Assembly (NCBI RefSeq): GCF_041154745.1
Contig: NZ_AP031573.1
Coordinates: 4,216,001 to 4,280,000, forward strand
Origin: Flavobacterium sp. CFS9
Lineage (GTDB): Bacteria; Bacteroidota; Bacteroidia; Flavobacteriales; Flavobacteriaceae
Reading direction: 5' to 3'
DNA: 64,000 nt
The notes under the pieces are model-generated. The model was given only the letters and a program-made list of their open reading frames with translations. It made no database searches and was not told where the DNA came from. Made by a program: the position numbers and the translations under genes. Shown in pieces: positions 24,351-33,369 of this stretch. The stretch's first letter is position 1. The number at the start of each line of letters is the position of its first letter.

Positions 24351-26015
24351 ATGATTTACCCCAAAATAGCGCTTGCACAAAGCATTATCGAAATTTGCTC
24401 AGGCAAAGGAATCACTAATATTATTATTTCTCCGGGATCAAGAAATGCTCCTCTAACGATAGGATTTGCTCAAAACCCTAATTTTAACTGTTACAGTATT
24501 GCCGATGAGCGCTGCGCTGCTTTTTTTGCATTAGGAATTGCCCAGCAAACTAAAATGCCTACCGCAGTTGTTTGTACTTCGGGTTCAGCCTTGTTAAACT
24601 ATTATCCGGCTGTAGCAGAAGCATTTTACAGTCAGATTCCACTTATTGTTATTTCGGCCGACCGTCCGCAAAGCAAGATTGATATTGGTGACGGACAAAC
24701 CATTCGTCAGGAGAATGTTTTTCAGAATCATTCTGTTTATAATGCAAATTTGACTGAAGAAGCTTCAACAGAAAATGATTTAAAGATCAACAAAGCTATA
24801 GAAATGGCTATACTTCAAAAAGGTCCTGTTCATATTAATGCCCCTTTTGAAGAACCTTTGTACGAAACTGTTTCAGAACTTTCTGTAAAACCAACTATTA
24901 CCCAGTTAAAGGAAATTATCGAAACAAAAATCATAGAAAATAAAGCAGAAGCTGTTTCCGTTTGGAATACTTCAAAAAGAAAATTAATTCTGATTGGGGG
25001 AATAAACGAAGCCAATTCTGTCGATAGAGAAATTCTGGAAAACTTCGCCAAAGATCCTTCAATTGTAGTACTTACAGAGACCACATCCAATTTGCATCAT
25101 CCGAGTTTTATTAACAGCATCGATACTTTAATTACACCATTTGATGATGCTGATTTTAAAGATCTTGAGCCTGAGGTTTTAATTACCTTTGGAGGTATGA
25201 TTGTGTCCAAACGTATTAAAGCCTTTTTACGAAAATACAAACCTGAACATCACTGGCACATAGATACTTTACGTGCTTACGATACATTCAATGCTTTAAC
25301 GAAGCATTTTGTAATGGAACCTAATGACTTTTTCAAAGAATTGCTTCAGGAAACAGAATTCGTTTCAAGCGATTATTTTTCTAAAATTGATAAAATTTAC
25401 GATTTAAGAAAAATCAGAAAAGAAGAATATCTGCGTAAAATTGCGTTCTCAGATTTTAAAGTATTTGAAAAAATAATCGGGTCACTTCCTAAAAACAGTC
25501 AGTTGCAAATTAGCAATAGTTCGGCCATTAGATATGCACAGTTAATTGAGACTGATCCTTCGATTGAAGTGTATTGTAACCGCGGAACCAGTGGAATTGA
25601 CGGAAGTACTTCGACTGCCATAGGAGCTGCTTTAGCAAGCGGAAAACAAACTGTTTTTATTACCGGTGACATTAGTTTTCTCTACGACAGCAATGCTTTA
25701 TGGAATTCGTACATACCTGAAAATTTCAAGATTATTTTAATCAATAATGGTGGAGGGGGGATTTTTAGGATTTTACCGGGACACGAAGAAAAACCGGTTT
25801 TTAATACCTATTTCGAAACCTCACATCATTTGACCGCTGAGCATTTGGCCAAAATGTATAAGATCAATTATTTTACAGCGAAAGATGAGGAATCTTTAAC
25901 AGGAGGAATTAAGTCGCTTTATGAGACAAACAATGCTCCTTGTATTTTGGAAGTATTCACGCCAACTTTGGAGAATGATGTTGTTTTAAAACAATACTTT
26001 AAAGAATTGATTTAA
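24351..26015 (+). CDS. menD: 2-succinyl-5-enolpyruvyl-6-hydroxy-3-cyclohexene-1-carboxylate synthase
   Basis: A 554-residue thiamine-diphosphate enzyme of menaquinone synthesis: it joins isochorismate and 2-oxoglutarate to make SEPHCHC. The N-terminus shows the MenD block I-I-S-P-G-S-R-N-A-P-L-T at about residues 26-37 and the Glu-bearing A-D-E-R-C-A-A-F-F segment. The cofactor motif runs from G-D-I-S-F-L-Y-D-S-N to N-N-G-G-G-G-I-F near residues 440-475. Length is normal (E. coli 556). It is the first of four men genes spread over 13.6 kb on the plus strand. A terminator follows directly, so it is transcribed separately from the other men genes. Confidence 0.95.
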   Translation: MIYPKIALAQSIIEICSGKGITNIIISPGSRNAPLTIGFAQNPNFNCYSIADERCAAFFALGIAQQTKMPTAVVCTSGSALLNYYPAVAEAFYSQIPLIVISADRPQSKIDIGDGQTIRQENVFQNHSVYNANLTEEASTENDLKINKAIEMAILQKGPVHINAPFEEPLYETVSELSVKPTITQLKEIIETKIIENKAEAVSVWNTSKRKLILIGGINEANSVDREILENFAKDPSIVVLTETTSNLHHPSFINSIDTLITPFDDADFKDLEPEVLITFGGMIVSKRIKAFLRKYKPEHHWHIDTLRAYDTFNALTKHFVMEPNDFFKELLQETEFVSSDYFSKIDKIYDLRKIRKEEYLRKIAFSDFKVFEKIIGSLPKNSQLQISNSSAIRYAQLIETDPSIEVYCNRGTSGIDGSTSTAIGAALASGKQTVFITGDISFLYDSNALWNSYIPENFKIILINNGGGGIFRILPGHEEKPVFNTYFETSHHLTAEHLAKMYKINYFTAKDEESLTGGIKSLYETNNAPCILEVFTPTLENDVVLKQYFKELI

Positions 26016-26019
26016 TTAA

Positions 26020-26067
26020 AAAAGACTGAATTTCTTTTTGTAAAAAAAAAAGATTCAGTCTTTATTT
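26020..26067 (+). terminator. Terminator of menD
   Basis: Stem AAAGACTGAAT / ATTCAGTCTTT with an AT-rich loop, 5 bases after the stop. Confidence 0.75.
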
Positions 26068-26140
26068 TAATGATGGATAGAATTAATGCTGTGCTTATTC
26101 AAGTTAGCTTAATTACCCTTCTGGCAAAGTGTTATGCTGT

Positions 26141-26166
26141 CCGGCTGAGCGGAGTCGAAGCCTTCG
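26141..26166. repeat. Short interspersed repeat fragment between menD and the M28 peptidase gene
   Basis: The GC-richer text CCGGCTGAGCGGAGTCGAAG stands out in AT-rich surroundings and is one I recall from intergenic regions of many Flavobacterium genomes. It sits between convergent genes. Confidence 0.45.
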
Positions 26167-26212
26167 TTTCGATTGACCAGTTTCAGACTTTGTTCAGACG
26201 GACTTATTAGAC

Positions 26213-27562
26213 TTAACGAATTGGAATCGGAAATACTGGTAAACTGGCATGTCCTAAAGCATCAACACTTTGTATGGCAAAAAAGTAATTGTCTTTAGAA
26301 TATGGAATTTCGGCCTTGGTTTCTTTCACAAAAAAAGTTTTCTCCCAATGTGATGACGAAGTTTCTCTCATTAAAATCTGATAACCAAAAGGCGTTTGTC
26401 CTTCAGGTGCAGTCCAGGCTAAAGCAGAAGAATTGGAAAGTTCTTTTACTTCGATCCCCACATTTACAGGAGCTTTTGGCGACCATGCCAAATTAGCCAG
26501 TGTTGCTAAGTTTGAGCAGGTATTTTTTCTCAAATAGTCAAAATCCATGAATTCAGCAAGATCACCGTATTGAATACCATTTTCAGTTCTTAAATCCTGA
26601 TGCTGATGATTGAAATTTTCATTCATTTCGCAGAAACGAACAGCGGTAAAGCCGTTTTGACTGAACGGAGTATGGTCTCCGCCACGAAGAAAACGATCGT
26701 TTCTGTAAACCAGTTTCACTTTTAACTGATCTACATATTGCTCTGTGACAGTTTTGATATAACGAGCCAATAATCGTGACGGACTGTCGTTATCACGGTT
26801 TGTTGCCTTGCGCATCTTGGCTTCCTCTTCAGTTTCTGTAAACGGAATGGTCTCGCTAAAAACTCTGATTTGAGTGTTATCTCTTAAATTGGTACCGCTT
26901 GAGAGACTATTACCAATCATATCGTTATTAAGCATAGCTACAATATTCCAGTTGGCTGTTTTGGCCAATTCTGCTAAATGACGGGCACCGTAAAGCCCTT
27001 GTTCTTCACCGGTTACGGCGACAAAAATGATGGTAGCGGGAAATGATCTTTTGCTCATTACTTTGGCCAGTTCAATAACCGCAGCAACACCGGAACCGTC
27101 ATCATTAGCACCAGGAGCATCAGATTTGACATTCATAACATCAGAAACTCTCGAATCAAGGTGTCCGCTGATGATAAGAACACGGTTATCGTTTGGATCG
27201 GTGCCTTTTAAGGTGGCTATCACATTTCCGATCTGACTGTCTTTGGCAATTCGCTTTCCATCGGCTTTTACATCAAAATAATCAATTTTAGAAGTCAGCC
27301 TTCCGCCGGACTCCAGCGCAAATCTATCAAACTCCGATTTCACCCATTGCTGTGCTGCGCCAATGCCTTTGGTTTTACTTTTGGTATCGCTAAGTGTATG
27401 TCTGGTGCCGAAAGAAACTAATTTGTGTATAGTTGCTTCGAGATTTTCGGCTTTGATTTCTCCGATCATTTTTTTGATTTCGGGATCCTCTGTGACCTGT
27501 GAAGTGGAAATATGAGTAATAAATAAGAAAGTAAAAATAGAGTAGAAAATGGTCTTTTTCAT
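26213..27562 (-). CDS. Exported M28-family zinc aminopeptidase with C-terminal Fn3-like domain
   Basis: A 449-residue secreted metallopeptidase of family M28, which removes N-terminal residues from peptides using two zinc ions. A signal peptide ends near residue 21. Metal ligands are visible: H134 (S-G-H-L-D-S-R), D154 or D155 (G-A-N-D-D-G-S-G), the E186/E187 pair (G-E-E-Q-G-L), D214 (N-N-D-M-I-G) and the late His in G-D-H-T-P-F. After about residue 365 a beta-rich domain resembling fibronectin type III follows (A-L-A-W-T-A-P-E-G, then F-G-Y-Q-I-L-M-R). There is no T9SS sorting domain, so it may stay in the periplasm. Its own promoter diverges from the CvfB-like gene. Confidence 0.9.
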   Translation of the reverse strand: MKKTIFYSIFTFLFITHISTSQVTEDPEIKKMIGEIKAENLEATIHKLVSFGTRHTLSDTKSKTKGIGAAQQWVKSEFDRFALESGGRLTSKIDYFDVKADGKRIAKDSQIGNVIATLKGTDPNDNRVLIISGHLDSRVSDVMNVKSDAPGANDDGSGVAAVIELAKVMSKRSFPATIIFVAVTGEEQGLYGARHLAELAKTANWNIVAMLNNDMIGNSLSSGTNLRDNTQIRVFSETIPFTETEEEAKMRKATNRDNDSPSRLLARYIKTVTEQYVDQLKVKLVYRNDRFLRGGDHTPFSQNGFTAVRFCEMNENFNHQHQDLRTENGIQYGDLAEFMDFDYLRKNTCSNLATLANLAWSPKAPVNVGIEVKELSNSSALAWTAPEGQTPFGYQILMRETSSSHWEKTFFVKETKAEIPYSKDNYFFAIQSVDALGHASLPVFPIPIR

Positions 27563-27587
27563 TGGTTTTGGATTAATTATAGGTTCT

Positions 27588-27619
27588 CAAATGTAACCAA
27601 AAGGAATAAATTAGAGCAA
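27588..27619 (-). promoter_or_regulatory. Predicted promoter of the M28 peptidase gene
   Basis: On the minus strand a TTG (27619-27617) precedes TACATTTG (27595-27588) with 21 bases between, close to the Bacteroidota -33/-7 consensus. It lies 26 bases before the ATG. Confidence 0.6.
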
Positions 27620-27677
27620 GATGCAGTTGTCTTTTTTTAATTAGAAACATTTTTAGGATTACCATTTTCAAACTTCG

Positions 27678-27685
27678 TACATTTG
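27678..27685 (+). promoter_or_regulatory. Predicted -7 box of the CvfB-like gene
   Basis: TACATTTG matches TAnnTTTG and ends 44 bases before the ATG at 27730. Confidence 0.5.
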
Positions 27686-27729
27686 CAGCTCGAAACTTAG
27701 CTGCTTTAACAGCTTAGAATTTTTAGTAT

Positions 27730-28584
27730 ATGATTGAAATAGGAAAATACAATACCCTTACTATACTTCGTGATACCAAAGTTGGTTTATTTTTAGGAAA
27801 TCCTGAAAAAGACCCGGAAGGAATTCATGATATTTTATTGCCAAACAAATACGTTCCGAACGAATTTGAAATTGGTGAAGAATTAATCGTTTTTGTTTAT
27901 TTGGATCACGAACAGCGTCCGGTAGCAACCACTTTAGAACCTTACATTCTTTTAAATGAATTTGCTTTATTGAGAGTAAACTACATTAATAACGTAGGTG
28001 CTTTTATGGATTGGGGAATGGAAAAAGACATTCTTGTTCCGTTTAAAGAACAAGCTCGTCCGATGGAAAAAGGTAAACGTTACTTGGTTTATTTGTATAT
28101 GGACAAAAAAACAAATCGTTTGGTAGCATCAAGCAAAACCAATCAGTTTTTGAGCAATGAGCAGCTGACCGTTGAAAAAGGGGAGGAAGTAGAATTGATT
28201 GTTTCTCATATTACAGAGATTGGTATTAATGTAATTATTAATGAGAAACACAAAGGATTGCTGTACAAAGACGAGGTATATGATGACGCCATCAGAACCG
28301 GAGACAGAATGCGTGGTTACATTAAAAACATTCGTCCTGATCATAAAATCGACGTTGCATTGCAAGTTCAGGGATACCAAAGTATTGAGCCAAATGCAGA
28401 GAAAATTTTAGATGAATTAAGAGCCAGTCGCGGTTTCTTACGTTTGAATGATAATTCGCATCCTGAAGACATTAAAACGGTACTCAAAATGAGTAAAAAA
28501 ACATTTAAAAAGGCAATTGGAGCTTTGTATAAAGAAAAACTCATTGAAATAAAAGAAGACGGAATTTATTTGGTAAAAGAGTAA
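27730..28584 (+). CDS. CvfB-like S1-domain RNA-binding protein
   Basis: A 284-residue cytoplasmic protein of the CvfB/YitL family. It is built from three S1-like OB domains (about 1-65, 66-140 and 145-215) and a C-terminal winged-helix domain (about 222-284, with K-M-S-K-K-T-F-K-K-A-I-G-A-L-Y-K). Homologues bind RNA and affect expression of virulence or surface genes in Gram-positive bacteria; in Bacteroidota the target is not known. Some pipelines call it a GntR regulator because of the C-terminal domain, which is misleading. It has its own promoter and a very strong terminator. Confidence 0.88.
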   Translation: MIEIGKYNTLTILRDTKVGLFLGNPEKDPEGIHDILLPNKYVPNEFEIGEELIVFVYLDHEQRPVATTLEPYILLNEFALLRVNYINNVGAFMDWGMEKDILVPFKEQARPMEKGKRYLVYLYMDKKTNRLVASSKTNQFLSNEQLTVEKGEEVELIVSHITEIGINVIINEKHKGLLYKDEVYDDAIRTGDRMRGYIKNIRPDHKIDVALQVQGYQSIEPNAEKILDELRASRGFLRLNDNSHPEDIKTVLKMSKKTFKKAIGALYKEKLIEIKEDGIYLVKE

Positions 28585-28606
28585 AATTTCTGATTCATTA
28601 AATTTT

Positions 28607-28648
28607 AAAATCCAAATTTCAATACTAGTATTGAAATTTGGATTTTTT
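28607..28648 (+). terminator. Strong terminator of the CvfB-like gene
   Basis: A perfect palindrome with 20-bp arms (AAAATCCAAATTTCAATACT and its complement) followed by a T-run, 23 bases after the stop. Confidence 0.92.
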
Positions 28649-29263
28649 TTTAAGTTTTTGCTGTCTGGAAAAAGTAGAGAAAGTAAAGTAAAAAAAAGTT
28701 TTCGCCATAAGGGTCAATTTATACAAGGGTTCAATAGAAGAATATAGAAAGATGATTTGAAAATGATTATCTGAATTTCAGTATAAAACCAGATATGAGT
28801 ATTATTTATTTGTAGGAAAAAACACATATTACAAGTTGTTGTTTGTATGTGACCATTTATTACATCTATCAGTACAGTTATTTGTTTTGTCGTGACATTT
28901 TATTTTTTTAACATAAATTTACTTACATAAAATAATCAATCAAAATTCAACATCAGTTTAGATGTAATGCGTTTTGCTTGTTAATACATAATTAATTGAT
29001 AACCTTAATATGTATTGACAAGCTTTAAAGTAAAATAAATAGTGCAGGTTCTCATTTTTTCATGTATTCAGACATATAACTTGTACTTAGAATGTGAGTC
29101 GAAATAAGTGTTTTAAAATAAGTGTTATAAGTAAAAAATAGAGGCTCTCCCTTACTCTAAAACTATAAAAATTTTTGTTTTTAATCAAAGCTGATTTTAA
29201 AAGTAAAAGTCTAAATCAGGAAGTAAATTTTAGAAAATGTTTAATCAATTAAAACTATCAATT
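28649..29263. other. 615-base AT-rich gap without a recognisable gene
   Basis: No ORF of note on either strand. The only structure I find is a long inverted repeat at 28976-29023 (listed separately) and a pair of direct copies of AAATAAGTGTT around 29105-29125. The gap forms the left flank of the protease islet. Confidence 0.6.
28976..29023. repeat. 15-bp inverted repeat with 18-base spacer
   Basis: Arms at 28976-28990 (GCTTGTTAATACATA) and 29009-29023 (TATGTATTGACAAGC) are inverted copies with one mismatch. It lies about 240 bases before the next start codon and could be an operator or an RNA hairpin. It lacks a T-run, so it is not a typical terminator. Confidence 0.65.
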
Positions 29264-29716
29264 ATGAAAAATTCAAATTCTGTACTAAAAAATGGTAAAA
29301 AACAATTGATTTCTGAGAAAACTAAATTTTCAGCAAATGCAAAAAATGTATTGTTTGCTGTATTATTTGTTTTTACTGCAAAAACAGGTTATACGCAGTC
29401 TAATCTATCACAACTTTATCAGGATAAAAATGGAAACATAGGTATTGGGACTACTATCCCTGATAGTAAGTTACATATTTTAGGCAGTAATATACCTACA
29501 GGGCAGGGTCAGCAAAATTTTCCTTTTACTGCTGAAGCCTATATCCCGGGATTTGATTGGACCGTCGGATATCGCTTTGGCTTGGGACTTGTAACCGGAA
29601 GTAATAATCGTACATCCTCACAGATTCAAATCATTGACCAAAATAAGAAAATTGAAACGTTGAGTGAAAAGAATGAAGCATTGAGCAAAAAAAATGATGT
29701 ATTGAGTAAAAGATAG
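29264..29716 (+). CDS. Short GIGTxxP-motif coiled-coil protein, probably a truncated fibre protein
   Basis: 150 residues from the ATG at 29264; the longer frame starting at 29237 adds nine residues ahead of the basic N-terminus. A hydrophobic segment (V-L-F-A-V-L-F-V-F-T-A, about residues 31-41) followed by T-G-Y-T-Q-S could be an export signal, but it is preceded by 30 polar residues, which is long for a signal peptide. The motif D-K-N-G-N-I-G-I-G-T-T-I-P-D-S-K-L-H matches the one in the 317-residue protein at 14439. It ends in a heptad coiled coil (E-T-L-S-E-K-N-E-A-L-S-K-K-N) coded by 21-nt DNA repeats and stops abruptly. It may be a remnant of a longer surface fibre gene. It lies 127 bases before the metalloprotease. 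Confidence 0.55.
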   Translation: MKNSNSVLKNGKKQLISEKTKFSANAKNVLFAVLFVFTAKTGYTQSNLSQLYQDKNGNIGIGTTIPDSKLHILGSNIPTGQGQQNFPFTAEAYIPGFDWTVGYRFGLGLVTGSNNRTSSQIQIIDQNKKIETLSEKNEALSKKNDVLSKR

Positions 29717-29843
29717 AAGTCTTCGAAAGCCAGAGTAGTCAGCATAAATAATATACGTTTTCTTCACGATTTAATTTTTATTCTGAATAGGTGATAAATA
29801 CCGCTGAATTCTTACTGATTTTAAAGTTTAATAAGAGACAATT

Positions 29844-31637
29844 ATGAAAAAAAAATATACTATTTTGAGTTTTATATTTTGTTTTTCGGGCTTTATGTAT
29901 GCTCAAAAAACAGAAGGCAGTGGTGTTATGAGCTATCCGGATAATAATATAAAGGTAGTTGGAGAGAAAATATTTTGGTCTGCAAATCCCAAAACAGACA
30001 ATAACAGTGAGTCTGATTTACTGACCGTATATTACAAAGGACTTTACAACCGTCGTAACAGCTATTTGAGCGGTATTAAAGGAACCATAGATAAACCCGG
30101 AGGTTACATCAAGATCGAGGTGCATGCGTACGACAGCAAGAGAGCAGGAGGGTTGCAGCTATTGACAAACGATGAGAAGACATTTGTAACCAGACGGATC
30201 TATAATGTGGAAATCACTCAAAGTTCCCCAAATGTATTCTCTAAAACAACAAAAGAGGTGAATTATCAATACTGGGATTATGGTCTTCAGATTGGTAAGA
30301 TTTCTTCCGATGATATAAAAATACTGGGTGCCCAATCATTGAATGCAGTTACAACGAATTGTGGAAGCTGGGCCAGGGACTGGCTCCGGGCTTTCAGCCT
30401 TGTAAGTTCTTCCTGTTCTTTGGAAATAGATAAGGATAAACTGATACAGTTAGAAAACCAGCCCGTAGTGGTAAAAATTTCGATGAAAGATGCAACTCTG
30501 GTAGACACACGTGTTCCTGCTGTAGCAGCAAATGAAAACCTAAAATCAATAATACAAAAAGAGTATCCTTATTTTATTATTAAAAAAGTAAATGTAGAGG
30601 TTTTGGAAGCTCCGGAAGACAATAATACGGCTAATTATTACAAAGATCTGATACAGAACTCATTTGTGTGGGCGAATAAAGTATATACTGATAAAACTGG
30701 TAAAACTTTACCAGATGATGCGGTGGTAGCGGGTGCTAAAATGGGCAACCCAAGGATTGTATTCAAAGATATCGATATTACTATTAGCAAAGGATTAAAG
30801 CAAAAGTATGCCCCAGATAAGTTAATAACTGTAGAGGGAGACGGTGAGATTAACATGATGAGTACGACTAAAGATCAAATATTCATTAAGTATGTATCTG
30901 ATATAGGTGATAATAATTTATCAGGAATGACTCTTAGTTGGCCTGATCCTTATGAAAGGAATAAATTAAAAACTGCTTATATAATCTTAAATTACAACTA
31001 CGGTAGTAATGATCCTAACTTAATGCAGAGGAAAGAAATAGCTTCGCACGAGCTTGGTCATTATTTTGGATTAGATCATACTTTTCAGGGTGGTTGCATT
31101 GGTCCAAATGATAGAATTAGTGATACTCCTCCGGCAGAAGAAACATCTGTACAGTTTTATAAGGATTGTATTGCCCCTGTTCAATGTACCGGGCAGAGAA
31201 GATTAATAGAGAATATTATGGATTATAGCAATTGTACATTTATGACTACCCCGGGTCAGGTTAGAGTAATGAGGAATACCATTAGAAAGGATTTCCCTGA
31301 TTTATATACTACTCAGAAATCTACGGATGCTGCGATCAATACAGATCTTAAGATTACAGTGACAGATTTAAGATCCGGTAAAACAGGCAGGAGTAAGAGA
31401 GAGGCTTTGGAAAAAGAAGCAGAAAACTCGCAAAACATCGTTTTATATCCTAATCCGGTTAAAGATATTTTAACTATTTCTAATATAAAAAATGAAGAAT
31501 ATGTAATTTATAATTTAACCGGACAGCAAATATTAGCTGGCAGTACCCAGACAGGACAGATTAATGTTAGTATTCTCCCAAGAGGTTTGTATATCATTAA
31601 GATAAAGAATAGTAGTAAGCAGTTTATTAAAGAATAG
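29844..31637 (+). CDS. T9SS-exported M43-like zinc metalloprotease
   Basis: A 597-residue secreted protease. A signal peptide ends near residue 20 (F-M-Y-A-Q). About 300 residues of unassigned sequence follow, then the metzincin zinc site H-E-L-G-H-Y-F-G-L-D-H at residues 402-412. After it come D-R-I-S-D-T-P-P and N-I-M-D-Y-S-N-C-T-F-M near 457, the calcium/Met-turn pattern of the M43 (cytophagalysin/pappalysin) family. The last 68 residues (N-I-V-L-Y-P-N-P-V-K-D-I-L-T-I, then L-P-R-G-L-Y-I-I-K-I) form a type A T9SS sorting domain, so it crosses the outer membrane by that system. The N-terminal region may be a propeptide. It sits in an AT-rich islet between menaquinone genes. Confidence 0.88.
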   Translation: MKKKYTILSFIFCFSGFMYAQKTEGSGVMSYPDNNIKVVGEKIFWSANPKTDNNSESDLLTVYYKGLYNRRNSYLSGIKGTIDKPGGYIKIEVHAYDSKRAGGLQLLTNDEKTFVTRRIYNVEITQSSPNVFSKTTKEVNYQYWDYGLQIGKISSDDIKILGAQSLNAVTTNCGSWARDWLRAFSLVSSSCSLEIDKDKLIQLENQPVVVKISMKDATLVDTRVPAVAANENLKSIIQKEYPYFIIKKVNVEVLEAPEDNNTANYYKDLIQNSFVWANKVYTDKTGKTLPDDAVVAGAKMGNPRIVFKDIDITISKGLKQKYAPDKLITVEGDGEINMMSTTKDQIFIKYVSDIGDNNLSGMTLSWPDPYERNKLKTAYIILNYNYGSNDPNLMQRKEIASHELGHYFGLDHTFQGGCIGPNDRISDTPPAEETSVQFYKDCIAPVQCTGQRRLIENIMDYSNCTFMTTPGQVRVMRNTIRKDFPDLYTTQKSTDAAINTDLKITVTDLRSGKTGRSKREALEKEAENSQNIVLYPNPVKDILTISNIKNEEYVIYNLTGQQILAGSTQTGQINVSILPRGLYIIKIKNSSKQFIKE

Positions 31638-31750
31638 AAGACTTGTAGTATAAGTAAAGAGATGTTCTATTTATTTTTCCTGATATAGCCATGGTCAAAT
31701 TTTAGACCTGATCCATGATTCTACTTATCTTTATAGTTTGTTTAATAACA

Positions 31751-31782
31751 GGAAAGGCTACTCATTACAAGTAACCTTTCCC
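31751..31782 (+). terminator. Terminator of the metalloprotease gene
   Basis: Stem GGAAAGG-CTACT / AGTAA-CCTTTCC followed by a T-rich run, 114 bases after the stop. Confidence 0.7.
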
Positions 31783-32449
31783 TTTTTATTCTAGTTTTAA
31801 AAAAAATTGTAATTAAAAAAAAACAGAAATAAAATAAACTCGATTCCATTCAAAAAATAATAGCTTTAAAAATTTTAGAAACTATTTTCTGAAATGGGTA
31901 TGTCTTTAAACAATTTATAAATTCATATTAAAAGCAAAAACTCAATTTCACGGCTCGACCCATTTGGTTTGATAAAATAACTTGTAGAAAGTTTAGTTAG
32001 TATTTTTTCCTCTTTTCGTAATCAATCTGATACTAATTATTAAACAATTCCAGCTTTTAACCTTAGGTGTTACTATCTCCTTTTCGAAGTTTCAACAAAT
32101 GAATAAATCATTTGCTCATTGATCAACGGCGTATGAATAAAAACCGTAAAATAATGAGCGACAAAATTTTTAAATTTTCTCAAAAAAATCATTTTTTAGG
32201 TTAATAAATCAGTGAAAGAAAATCAATCTTCTAGTCAATGAAATAAAATGTATCTCATTGATTTCTAGGTGGTAAAATTAAATATTATTTTTTAAAACTA
32301 GTGTTAAAATTATTATTTTTTGTAAGATTATACCAATTGTTAACATTACAGCAGATTTTAGTTACGACTAAAAACAAATAGCGGTAGGTAAAAATATAAA
32401 AATGCTTTATTTTTACACTATCAATTATTAAAAAACAAAACAAACAAAA
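31783..32449. other. 667-base very AT-rich gap, no gene seen
   Basis: Right flank of the protease islet and leader of menB. Both strands are broken by frequent stops. I found no TAnnTTTG element close to the menB start, so its promoter remains unplaced. A 7-bp inverted pair GCTCATT / AATGAGC near 32114-32160 is too weak to call. Confidence 0.5.
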
Positions 32450-33283
32450 ATGGATTGGATTACAGCCAGAGAATTTGAAGATATAACTTATAAAAAATGT
32501 AACGGAGTTGCGAGAATTGCTTTTAACAGACCAAATGTTAGAAATGCATTCCGTCCAAAAACAACTTCAGAATTGTACCAGGCTTTTTATGATGCGCAGG
32601 AAGATACTTCGATAGGGGTGGTTTTACTGTCTGCAGAAGGACCGTCTACAAAAGACGGGGTGTATTCTTTTTGCAGCGGAGGCGATCAAAACGCACGCGG
32701 ACACCAAGGTTATGTGGGCGAAGACGGACAACATCGCTTAAATATTCTTGAAGTACAGCGTTTAATCCGTTTCATGCCAAAAGTGGTTATCGCGGTTGTT
32801 CCGGGTTGGGCGGTTGGCGGCGGACACAGTTTGCATGTTGTTTGCGATATGACTTTGGCGAGTAAAGAGCATGCCATATTCAAACAAACAGATGCCGATG
32901 TAACCAGTTTTGACGGTGGTTACGGATCTGCGTATCTGGCTAAAATGGTCGGGCAGAAAAAAGCGCGTGAAATTTTCTTTTTAGGTAGAAATTATTCTGC
33001 TCAGGAAGCTATGGATATGGGGATGGTAAACGCTGTAATTCCGCATGATGAACTTGAATCTACTGCTTATGAATGGGCACAGGAAATTCTGCAAAAATCC
33101 CCAACTTCTATTAAAATGCTAAAATTTGCAATGAACTTAACAGATGACGGTATGGTAGGTCAGCAGGTTTTTGCGGGAGAAGCAACACGTTTAGCCTACA
33201 TGACCGAAGAAGCAAAAGAAGGAAGAAACGCCTTTTTGGAAAAAAGAAAGCCAAACTTCGGTGAGAATAAATGGTTACCTTAA
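32450..33283 (+). CDS. menB: 1,4-dihydroxy-2-naphthoyl-CoA synthase
   Basis: A 277-residue crotonase-fold enzyme that closes the second ring of menaquinone by converting o-succinylbenzoyl-CoA to 1,4-dihydroxy-2-naphthoyl-CoA. Typical MenB blocks are F-N-R-P-N-V-R-N-A-F-R-P, S-F-C-S-G-G-D-Q, the oxyanion region A-V-G-G-G-H-S-L-H, and F-D-G-G-Y-G-S-A-Y, with the closing P-N-F that many MenB proteins share. Length is normal. It leads a rightward group with menA 86 bases downstream and three further close genes. Confidence 0.95.
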   Translation: MDWITAREFEDITYKKCNGVARIAFNRPNVRNAFRPKTTSELYQAFYDAQEDTSIGVVLLSAEGPSTKDGVYSFCSGGDQNARGHQGYVGEDGQHRLNILEVQRLIRFMPKVVIAVVPGWAVGGGHSLHVVCDMTLASKEHAIFKQTDADVTSFDGGYGSAYLAKMVGQKKAREIFFLGRNYSAQEAMDMGMVNAVIPHDELESTAYEWAQEILQKSPTSIKMLKFAMNLTDDGMVGQQVFAGEATRLAYMTEEAKEGRNAFLEKRKPNFGENKWLP

Positions 33284-33299
33284 TTATTATAAAGAAATA

Positions 33300-33343
33300 G
33301 TTTCAGGTTTCAAGTTGTGAACATGAAACCTGAAGTCTGAAAC
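33300..33343. repeat. Heptamer-period inverted array between menB and menA
   Basis: The sequence divides cleanly into 7-bp units: GTTTCAG, GTTTCAA, GTTGTGA, ACATGAA, ACCTGAA, GTCTGAA. The two halves are roughly inverted, so it can fold as a hairpin. Similar 7-bp arrays occur at 1330 and 12846. Confidence 0.65.
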
Positions 33344-33369
33344 AAAATAAACTAACAAATTAAAACAGA

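Noticed and set aside
29264..29716. Frameshift that would join the short fibre protein to the protease gene
   Set aside because: The protease has its own ATG and signal peptide after a 127-base gap, so the two are separate genes.
32114..32160. GCTCATT / AATGAGC inverted pair before menB as an operator
   Set aside because: Only 7 bp with a long spacer in very AT-rich DNA; expected by chance.
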